Positions 1 to 6,094 of a stretch of DNA of 7,856 nucleotides are shown here, piece by piece. Each line of letters begins with the position of its first letter. Position 1 is the stretch's first letter. The translations under genes were made by a program, and so were the position numbers. Origin of the DNA: an uncultured Ignavibacteriota bacterium (GTDB lineage Bacteria; Bacteroidota; Ignavibacteria; UBA10030; UBA8401); assembly GCA_903907305.1 (NCBI GenBank), contig CAIVNT010000166.1, forward strand, positions 1-7,856, written 5' to 3'. The notes under the pieces were generated by a model, which saw only the letters and a program-made list of their open reading frames with translations, made no database searches and was not told where the DNA came from.

Positions 1-1
1 C

Positions 2-2893
2 GGTGTTATCGTCCGAAGGGAAGATACGACCATCACGGCATCCTCAGGTCTTTCGCGCAACGGGAACTGGATCCTCGTGCGGATCGATTCATCCGGCGGT
101 CAGCCCCGGCACAATGCCTATCTTCATATGAATGCGTTCAACACCGCTCTGCACGTCGGCGATACGGTCTCGACAGAGGATACGATCGGGTTTATGGGGC
201 GATCGGGCGTTGGGATCATTACCATCCATTGTCATTTTGAATTTTACAAAAATCTGTCAGGCACATCCATTGATAAGGACAAAGCGAATAATCCTGTGGA
301 GATCCTTCCATATTCCAACTCGAATGGATATTTCATCAGCTTCTCAACCCGGAATGATTCTTCCGCTGTCGAATTCACAGTCCCTGATTCGGAGATCGAT
401 ATCGATCAAATAACGATCTATGGTTCTCTTGCAACGAGGAGCGTCGGTTATAATTCCAGGACCGGTATAGATCCGGCGAATAACGATAACCCGAATTATA
501 ATCAGATGTTGATCGATCCCGATCAATTCATACAGGATTCAACGGTGCAGCGGACGCGCATATGGACAAAAGACAGTGAAACTGGTACGATCGATTCCGT
601 GCGTCTGACCGATATCAATGGATATTCGCTTTCGGTGGGTCAATCATCATTGGGAACCCGCTATGCGGTAACTTCCGGAAATTGGAACTCTTCCATCTGG
701 GCGGCAACATCGGGGGGCGGTGCTGGATCCGCTTCGATGCCGACATCACTCAATAACATTATTCTGAATTCAGGAGTAACGGTAACGGTCAATTCATCCA
801 TTGCGGAATGCCGTTCAGTCTCGTTCGGTTCAGCGACATCGAAATTTTCATTCAGTGCAGGTAGCTCTTTGAATGTGTACGGTGATATCACGCTATTCGA
901 TGTAACACATAACGCCGTATCCTCAATGGCTGCGAACAGCAAACTATTCTTCAAGGGAAGCTCAACGCAAGTGATGCATCAATGGAGCACGACCGGATTC
1001 TCCACTTCGTTCAACTACATTAAAGTGGACAAGAGTGCAGGAAAGGTCACAACGGATGGAACAAATATGCGTTTCGGCATCGGAGATACGCTCGATATCC
1101 TCAACGGAACATTTGAATTAGCCACGACCGATGATATTGAATCGCGAAATGCAGCGGGCTCGGCAACGTCATTCACTCTCATCGTCCGTTCCGGCGGGAC
1201 ATTCAATCTTGCCGGCGGAACATCTCACATCCGCCGCGCCTCGAATACGACATTGGAAGCGAAACGTATCGGCAAAGGATTGATCTACGGAACTGCGACC
1301 ATGAGGTCAACATCATCGAACGGACTCAATTTCGGCGGTATCGATGTAGAATCCGGCGGACGACTTGTCCTGGCAAGTTTCAGTAACAGTTCTATGGAGA
1401 ATTTCAATCCCGGCACAATCACAGTCAAATCCGGTGGTGAAGTGGAAGTGCAGAGCACAGCACTTTTTTGGGAATCGACAACCGGTACGGTGAACCTGCA
1501 GCAGGGAGGACGATACATCGTCAATGCTGATCCGACAAATGCATTCCCGACGTTTTCATTCACGAACAACGGGAAAGTGATTTATACTGGAACATCTGCT
1601 CAAACTATCAAGGATATGAATTATTCCTCACTCTGTATTGCCGCAGAAGGAATAAAATCCTGGACTCTTGCTACCGCACGTACCGTCTCTGATTCGCTGG
1701 AGATCACCGATGGTACTTTAACGTTGGCTTCATCGAATCAAACTCTTTCCGTCCAAAATGTCCTTCGTCTCAGCAATGACACGATCAGTACAGGAACGAA
1801 CACTCTATCACTCGGAATATCCACTGCAAATCGGGGGACACTGATATCCGGTGCAGGTGTGATCATCGGGAAACTTCAACGCTGGTTTGCTGCTTCAACG
1901 ACAGATTCAACATTGTTTCCGATCGGAACTCTGATAAAATTCCGTCCCGCTGCGATCAGTTTTACGACTTCTCCGTCGACGGGAGGTACATTGACCGCAC
2001 AATTCACGAACGTTGTCCCTGCTACAGGCGGAATGCCTCTGAATGATGCAGGAACATCCATTGTCAACATCAGTGAAGATGGATATTGGACGATCACCGC
2101 TGCTAACGGATTGACCGGCGGTACCTATTCTGTGGCTTTATCGTCATCCGGTCTCGTCGGGGTTTCCGATAAATCGACACTCCGAATCATAAAGCGACAG
2201 ACTGCAGGGAACTGGACGTTGAACGGTTCGCACGCAGTTGGTGTCGGTACGAACAATGCACCGACGGTGCGGAGATCGGGCATGAGCGGTTTTTCGGAAT
2301 TTGCAATCGGTTCATCAGCGGACAATCCGATGCCTGTAGAACTTTTGGAATTTTTCGGAACTGCAAAGAATTTATCTGTGAACTTACGGTGGACGACAGC
2401 ATCGGAAAACGGAAATATCGGATTTGAAATAGAACGAAACAATAATGCACAATGGCTTTCAGCAGGAACGGTAAAAGGTTACGGAACTTCGCAGGAGAGT
2501 CATCATTATGAGTTTATGGACAAACTCAATTCCGGAGGAATCGTCCATTATCGATTGAAGCAAATTGACGTGAACGGAGGGGTGAAGTATTCATTCGAAA
2601 TCTCCGTTGCTGTAGGATCTGTGCCGCATGAATTACGGCTCTTACCAAATTATCCCAATCCGTTCAATCCTTCGACAACTATCCAATTCACCGTCCCGCG
2701 AAATGGAAACGCACTGGCCTGTGTGTATAACGAATTAGGTCAGTCCGTTGCGGAATTATTCAACGGACAGGCAGAAGCCGGAACACTGCATCAGGTGATC
2801 TTCGATGCATCATTATTGCCGAGCGGGATGTATTTCATCCGGTTACGTTTTGGTTCTTCCATGATCACTTCTAAGATGATCTTAATGAAATAA
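2..2893 (+). CDS. Secreted M23-peptidase/T9SS-sorted surface protein, 5' end missing
   Basis: The reading frame is open from base 2, so the true start lies upstream; the GTG at 77 is only the first in-frame start-like codon and falls inside the peptidase domain. 963 residues are visible. Residues 1-80 are the end of an M23 (LytM-type) metallopeptidase: a YLHM segment (H42, equivalent to the catalytic His of 'YxHL'), a 'GDTVSTEDTIGFMG' turn, and the HxH pair H76/H78 (bases 227-235) in HCHFEF. The HxxxD zinc half-site should lie upstream of the window. From about residue 220 comes a long Ser/Thr/Gly-rich, beta-strand-rich passenger of the kind that opens with 'SGNWNSSIW...'. Residues ~775-870 form an Ig/fibronectin-like module (PVELLEFFGTA...YRLKQIDVNGG), followed by a T9SS type A sorting domain. 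The protein is probably exported by the Sec and type IX systems and attached to or released from the outer surface, with a possible role in cleaving peptidoglycan or peptides. It ends only 4 bases before the permease gene. Domain identities are good; the substrate is unknown. Confidence 0.9.
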   Translation, partial: GVIVRREDTTITASSGLSRNGNWILVRIDSSGGQPRHNAYLHMNAFNTALHVGDTVSTEDTIGFMGRSGVGIITIHCHFEFYKNLSGTSIDKDKANNPVEILPYSNSNGYFISFSTRNDSSAVEFTVPDSEIDIDQITIYGSLATRSVGYNSRTGIDPANNDNPNYNQMLIDPDQFIQDSTVQRTRIWTKDSETGTIDSVRLTDINGYSLSVGQSSLGTRYAVTSGNWNSSIWAATSGGGAGSASMPTSLNNIILNSGVTVTVNSSIAECRSVSFGSATSKFSFSAGSSLNVYGDITLFDVTHNAVSSMAANSKLFFKGSSTQVMHQWSTTGFSTSFNYIKVDKSAGKVTTDGTNMRFGIGDTLDILNGTFELATTDDIESRNAAGSATSFTLIVRSGGTFNLAGGTSHIRRASNTTLEAKRIGKGLIYGTATMRSTSSNGLNFGGIDVESGGRLVLASFSNSSMENFNPGTITVKSGGEVEVQSTALFWESTTGTVNLQQGGRYIVNADPTNAFPTFSFTNNGKVIYTGTSAQTIKDMNYSSLCIAAEGIKSWTLATARTVSDSLEITDGTLTLASSNQTLSVQNVLRLSNDTISTGTNTLSLGISTANRGTLISGAGVIIGKLQRWFAASTTDSTLFPIGTLIKFRPAAISFTTSPSTGGTLTAQFTNVVPATGGMPLNDAGTSIVNISEDGYWTITAANGLTGGTYSVALSSSGLVGVSDKSTLRIIKRQTAGNWTLNGSHAVGVGTNNAPTVRRSGMSGFSEFAIGSSADNPMPVELLEFFGTAKNLSVNLRWTTASENGNIGFEIERNNNAQWLSAGTVKGYGTSQESHHYEFMDKLNSGGIVHYRLKQIDVNGGVKYSFEISVAVGSVPHELRLLPNYPNPFNPSTTIQFTVPRNGNALACVYNELGQSVAELFNGQAEAGTLHQVIFDASLLPSGMYFIRLRFGSSMITSKMILMK
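2627..2890 (+). other. Type IX secretion (Por) C-terminal sorting domain
   Basis: The last ~88 residues of the first protein match the T9SS type A sorting domain. They show the NYPNPFNPSTTIQF box (bases 2648 onward), a central 'YNELGQSVAEL' strand pair, 'LPSGMYFIRL', and a terminal 'SKMILMK'. In this family the domain directs the folded protein across the outer membrane and is then usually removed. The NPFNPSTTI form is typical of Ignavibacteria and related FCB lineages, which is the main taxonomic clue here. Confidence 0.93.
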
Positions 2894-2897
2894 TCCT

Positions 2898-4166
2898 ATG
2901 CCGATTGAATTGATCATATTATTTTCTATGCTTATCGTCTTTGCCGGCGGCGTCTTCTGGTTGAAACTTCCGTCCGGCGTTGCTATGGCTGCTGCTTCTT
3001 TCATCGGCGCGTTGGTGGGAGGACATGGAATACCTGTCCGCCATCTGATCGAAGGAACATTCGGATATCTCGATGCAGTACTGATCATCTCAACGGCGAT
3101 GATATTTATGAAAGTCGTCGAAGCGACGGGAGCACTCGGTACCATCAGTTATGGAATGATCAAATCACTCTATCGTTCACCATCACTGCTGATGATTCTG
3201 GTCGCTTTCTTCGTGATGTTTCCGGGGATGCTCACCGGATTATCCTCTGCATGTATCCTCACGACAGGAGCACTTGTTGCTCCCGCACTCATCGGGATGG
3301 GAATGCCGGCAGTCTCAGTCGGCGCGTTCATTGCAGTGATGGCTGTATTGGGAATGATCGCTCCGCCCATCAACATCCCGGTGATGATCATTGGCGGCGG
3401 CGTGGATATGCCGTATGTTGGTTTCGAGAAACCGCTCATTTTTTTGACATTTCCTTTGGCGATAGTCACAGCACTATATTATCGCTTCCGTTTCATCAAG
3501 AAGATCGACGTGAACGAGGTCCTTGGTAAACTGCCGCAGTCTGTCTACGATAAACATGGCATTAAACTGTTCATTCCGATCTTCATCGTTGTCGGTTTGA
3601 TGATCGGCGTTCGGTTTGCACCGGATGGTATTCCCGACTTCGGTATTCCGCTCATCTTTATGATCGGTGCAGTCGTTGGATTGAAGACCGGCGAAAAAGT
3701 CGATGCGGTGAAAGTTTCGAGGAGTGCGATCCGTGAATCGCTTCCGGTCCTCGGTATACTCGTCGGTGTCGGAATGTTTGTACAGGTGATGACTTTGACC
3801 GGCGTTCGCGGATATCTTGCCTTGAGTGCACTTCAGTTGCCCCCGGAATTATTGTATCCGGGAATTGCACTCATCATGCCGGCAATGGGTTCAGCGTATG
3901 CAGCATCGTCCGTCATCGGTGTGCCGATCCTTTTTGTCTTTCTGGGAAGGAATGAGATCGTTGTAACATCGGCACTTTCCCTTATTGCCGGACTTGGCGA
4001 TCTTATGCCGCCGCCATCTCTGTTGTGCGTGTTCGCCGCACAGATCCTTGGCATCAAAAATCACTTTACCATCTTGAGAGCTGCAGTCATACCGATCATC
4101 ATTGCACTTTTGTTCAGTATCCTGACAATAGTGTACGCGGCGGATATCGGTTCATTTTTACAATAG
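2898..4166 (+). CDS. TRAP-type (DctM-like) large permease subunit, divergent
   Basis: This is a 422-residue polytopic inner-membrane protein, close to the usual DctM length (about 425). It is almost entirely hydrophobic helices with short charged loops. The two inverted halves of the family are visible. In half one, 'FPGMLTGLSSACILTTGALVAPAL' region residues 108-131 lead into the re-entrant 'GMIAPPINIPVMIIGGG' (152-168). In half two, 'GSAYAASSVIGVPILF' (331-346) leads into 'GLGDLMPPPSLLCVF' (365-379), which resembles the DctM 'G-L-TPP' hairpin. A charged cytoplasmic-type loop lies near residues 196-222. TRAP permeases use a Na+ gradient to import organic acids or amino-acid-like compounds delivered by a periplasmic receptor. 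No DctP or DctQ gene is adjacent; instead a 48-residue membrane protein, an exported zinc hydrolase and an exported 184-residue protein follow. The start ATG has no clear Shine-Dalgarno sequence and lies 4 bases after the previous stop, suggesting coupled translation. Assignment to the ion-transporter superfamily is firm; the substrate is unknown. Confidence 0.85.
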   Translation: MPIELIILFSMLIVFAGGVFWLKLPSGVAMAAASFIGALVGGHGIPVRHLIEGTFGYLDAVLIISTAMIFMKVVEATGALGTISYGMIKSLYRSPSLLMILVAFFVMFPGMLTGLSSACILTTGALVAPALIGMGMPAVSVGAFIAVMAVLGMIAPPINIPVMIIGGGVDMPYVGFEKPLIFLTFPLAIVTALYYRFRFIKKIDVNEVLGKLPQSVYDKHGIKLFIPIFIVVGLMIGVRFAPDGIPDFGIPLIFMIGAVVGLKTGEKVDAVKVSRSAIRESLPVLGILVGVGMFVQVMTLTGVRGYLALSALQLPPELLYPGIALIMPAMGSAYAASSVIGVPILFVFLGRNEIVVTSALSLIAGLGDLMPPPSLLCVFAAQILGIKNHFTILRAAVIPIIIALLFSILTIVYAADIGSFLQ

Positions 4167-4170
4167 GAGG
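4165..4170 (+). promoter_or_regulatory. Strong Shine-Dalgarno AGGAGG deciding the start of the 48-residue gene
   Basis: A perfect AGGAGG overlaps the TAG stop of the permease gene and sits 4 bases before the ATG at 4175. It is the best ribosome binding site in the window, which argues that the very short downstream frame is translated. It also fixes the start, rather than the longer in-frame extension back into the permease gene. Confidence 0.85.
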
Positions 4171-4174
4171 AAAG

Positions 4175-4321
4175 ATGCTTTTCTATACCTATATCATCAT
4201 CGCAGCATTGGTCGCGTCAATTATCCTGACGGAATTATTCCGGGAGAAGAGCTGGCGGAATCAACTTGCTATGGTCATTATCCTTATTCCTTTGCTCTTG
4301 CGTATCTTTCAGATAAAATAA
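4175..4321 (+). CDS. 48-residue two-helix membrane protein of unknown function
   Basis: I do not recognise a named family. The product has 48 residues: a first hydrophobic segment (about residues 3-20, YTYIIIAALVASIILT), a short charged loop (LFREKSWRNQ, 21-30), a second hydrophobic segment (31-46, LAMVIILIPLLLRIF) and a Lys end. This predicts a helical hairpin in the inner membrane. The start is chosen from the AGGAGG four bases upstream; the same frame runs back to 4025 but that part overlaps the permease gene and is not needed. The gene lies 8 bases after the permease and 1 base before the M14-like hydrolase. By position it could be a minimal accessory subunit of the permease, replacing the four-helix DctQ protein, but it is far too short to be DctQ itself. 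That role is inference from context only. Confidence 0.75.
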   Translation: MLFYTYIIIAALVASIILTELFREKSWRNQLAMVIILIPLLLRIFQIK

Positions 4322-4322
4322 T

Positions 4323-5441
4323 ATGGAGAAACATCATTACATAGCCGTAGTCTTTCTTCTGGCCGGGGGGATTCTTTCCGCTATCGCATCGAAGGATTTT
4401 CTTTCCATGCGGGATGCGGACATTTTACACCCATCGCAATTTGTAACGACGACAGGAATGCTAAGCGATTACCTTCCTGAAATTAAAGGTACGTACGGTG
4501 ATACAAAGGTTTATTATTTCAACAGCGGCAATCCCGGTGCAACAGTGATTCTTCTTGGCGGTACTCACCCGAATGAACCGGCTGGATTCATTGCTGCCGC
4601 AGTTCTCGTTGAGAATGCTCAGGTTACTAAAGGAAGGTTGATTGTCATCCCGCAATCCTGCGCCAGCGGTTTTACGGCGACCGACCCGCTTGAAGCTTGT
4701 CCGACTCATTTTACTATCAACACACAAAGCGGACCGAGAACTTTCCGTTACGGTGCACGCGGTGGAAATCCTCTTCATCAATGGCCGGACCCGCTTGTGT
4801 ATCGTCATTATCCATCCGGACAGCAATTATCCGGCATGGAAAGCCGGAACCTCAATCGTTCCTATCCCGGCAGAGTTGATGGTTCATTCATGGAACGGAA
4901 CGGATTTGCGATCGTTCAGCTGATAAAAAAAGAGAATGTCGATGTCGCATTCGATCTTCATGAAGCGGCGCCGGAAGTGATGATCATCAATGCCATTATC
5001 ACGCATGAGAAAGGAAGTGATATCGCTGCGAATGCCGTGCTGAACCTGGAATTTGAAGACCTGCAATATTCGTTGGAGATCTCTCCGAAGAATTTCCATG
5101 GACTCAGCCATCGCGAATGGGGAGATTCCACAATGACATTTGCATTTTTAATGGAAACAAGTAATCCCAGTCAGGGCCGACTTCGCGGTGTTACCAGCGA
5201 AGCATTGGTCGTTGAAGGGAATGATCCGTTCTATAAGACAGCATCAAAACTGGATAATGTACGCATCACGTACGATTCTTCAGGAGAACCTCTATCGCTG
5301 CGAGTAGCACGTCATTTACAGGGATTCAAACGTCTCGTAGAATCCTATAACGAAGCACATCCTGAGAACAGTGCTATCATAGAGAATATTCCGGAGTATA
5401 ACGCCGTTGTATCGGACGGAGTGGGAAAATATCTTAAATAG
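4323..5441 (+). CDS. Exported succinylglutamate desuccinylase/aspartoacylase-family zinc hydrolase
   Basis: 372 residues. Residues 5-22 form a hydrophobic N-terminal segment ending 'SAIAS', consistent with a signal peptide or anchor, so the enzyme should act outside the inner membrane, unlike cytoplasmic AstE. The M14-like AstE/AspA active site is complete. The zinc ligands H82 and E85 are in 'GGTHPNEPAG', with the third ligand H213 in 'DLHE'. The substrate-carboxylate motif 'NLNRSYPG' (N178, R179) is present, and the catalytic Glu is E278 in 'FLMETSNPSQGRL'. The family removes acyl groups from N-acyl amino acids or cleaves C-terminal residues; the exact substrate cannot be read here. An extended segment (about 113-172) separates the first zinc site from the NR motif, and C113 and C126 could form a disulfide. 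The gene starts 1 base after the preceding stop with no obvious Shine-Dalgarno, suggesting coupled translation. Family assignment is confident; 'desuccinylase' as an activity is not established. Confidence 0.88.
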   Translation: MEKHHYIAVVFLLAGGILSAIASKDFLSMRDADILHPSQFVTTTGMLSDYLPEIKGTYGDTKVYYFNSGNPGATVILLGGTHPNEPAGFIAAAVLVENAQVTKGRLIVIPQSCASGFTATDPLEACPTHFTINTQSGPRTFRYGARGGNPLHQWPDPLVYRHYPSGQQLSGMESRNLNRSYPGRVDGSFMERNGFAIVQLIKKENVDVAFDLHEAAPEVMIINAIITHEKGSDIAANAVLNLEFEDLQYSLEISPKNFHGLSHREWGDSTMTFAFLMETSNPSQGRLRGVTSEALVVEGNDPFYKTASKLDNVRITYDSSGEPLSLRVARHLQGFKRLVESYNEAHPENSAIIENIPEYNAVVSDGVGKYLK

Positions 5442-5468
5442 AATACTAAAATTCATCTATCTTAATAT

Positions 5469-5473
5469 AGGAG
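5469..5473 (+). promoter_or_regulatory. Ribosome binding site AGGAG of the 184-residue gene
   Basis: AGGAG lies 9 bases before the ATG at 5483, in an AT-rich 41-base gap. It supports that start codon, which also places a good signal peptide at the N terminus. Confidence 0.75.
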
Positions 5474-5482
5474 CACAGTCAT

Positions 5483-6037
5483 ATGAAATTCATTCGTGTA
5501 TTGGTCATGATCGCATTCGGTGCGTTATTGATAACACCGCTTTATTCACAATCCAAGGAAAAATTTGAGCAGCCCATTCTCATCACTTCAGCAGGTCAAT
5601 CTGCCGATGTAACGATGGCAGCAATGCTCTGCAAGAAGGTCAATCTTAATGCGAAGGCGGTCAATCGCGCAACCGCCGCCGATGTGAAAGATGCCAAAAC
5701 ATTGATGATCGTTCCGGGATTCAGTTCCAAAGGACTCGGAGCGGCCGGTATCAGCCGTGAACAGGAGATGGACCGTGTGAAAGAAGTGATAGCCGCAGCG
5801 CAAAAGCAGAAGATGAGGATCATCGTTCTGCACATCGGTGGAAAACCTCGCCGTGGACAACAATCCGATGATTTCAACAAATTGTGTGCTGAAGCTTCGC
5901 AGTATATGATCGTCGTGAAGCAGGGGAATGACGACAATTTCTTCTCAGACATCGCTGCAGCAAAAAAGATCGGTCTCGACCTGGTGGAAAAGATTGCCGA
6001 AGCTGCAAAACCGCTCGAGGCATCATTCACAAAATGA
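5483..6037 (+). CDS. Exported DUF6305-like protein, unknown function
   Basis: 184 residues with an N-terminal signal peptide (charged MKFIR, hydrophobic 6-20, probable cleavage near 'LYSQ' at 20-23) and no lipobox cysteine, so probably a soluble periplasmic protein. The mature part alternates beta strands and helices: strand 'QPILITSAG' (30-38) followed by 'QSADVTMAAMLC'; strand 'KTLMIVPG' (72-79) with a glycine-rich loop 'FSSKGLGAAG' (80-89); a charged helix (91-110); strand 'MRIIVLHIGG' (111-120) with 'KPRRG'; strand 'YMIVVKQGNDD' (141-151); then a C-terminal helix. This suggests a small Rossmann- or flavodoxin-like fold. The 'TSAGQSAD', 'SSKGLGAAG' and 'HIGG..RRG' motifs match my memory of the family catalogued as DUF6305, though this is unchecked. 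Its place next to a TRAP-like permease lacking a DctP receptor suggests a solute-binding role, but at ~160 mature residues it is half the size of DctP and unrelated to it by eye. Confidence 0.85.
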   Translation: MKFIRVLVMIAFGALLITPLYSQSKEKFEQPILITSAGQSADVTMAAMLCKKVNLNAKAVNRATAADVKDAKTLMIVPGFSSKGLGAAGISREQEMDRVKEVIAAAQKQKMRIIVLHIGGKPRRGQQSDDFNKLCAEASQYMIVVKQGNDDNFFSDIAAAKKIGLDLVEKIAEAAKPLEASFTK

Positions 6038-6094
6038 TCTTTCAATTTCATTAATAATGGTATTGCTTTAGAAAAATTATAACTGAGATTTATT
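6038..6094 (+). promoter_or_regulatory. AT-rich gap before the GGT-like gene; possible weak promoter
   Basis: These 57 bases are clearly AT-richer than the flanking genes and contain TTGCTT (6063-6068) and TATAAC (6078-6083). The 9-base spacing between them is too short for a standard sigma-70 promoter, and no Bacteroidota TAnnTTTG box is evident. No terminator hairpin is visible, so read-through from the upstream genes is likely. Only a weak GAGA precedes the ATG as a ribosome site. Confidence 0.2.

Noticed and set aside
77..79. GTG at 77 as the true start of the first protein
   Set aside because: The frame stays open to base 2 and the residues before it (GNWIL) continue an M23-like strand. 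A start here would cut the peptidase domain, and no ribosome site or signal peptide is present.
4175..4321. Calling the 48-residue protein a DctQ small permease subunit
   Set aside because: DctQ proteins have about 160 residues and four helices. This one has two short helices and no DctQ motif, so only a positional analogy can be made.
4461..4826. 121-codon open frame on the - strand inside the M14-like gene
   Set aside because: It overlaps the conserved zinc motif region of a clear enzyme, and its translation is Arg/Ser-rich with no domain.
5596..6051. 151-codon open frame on the - strand opposite the 184-residue gene
   Set aside because: It mirrors the codon pattern of the + strand gene, which has a ribosome site, signal peptide and family-like motifs. 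The reverse product has no recognisable domain and no good ribosome site.
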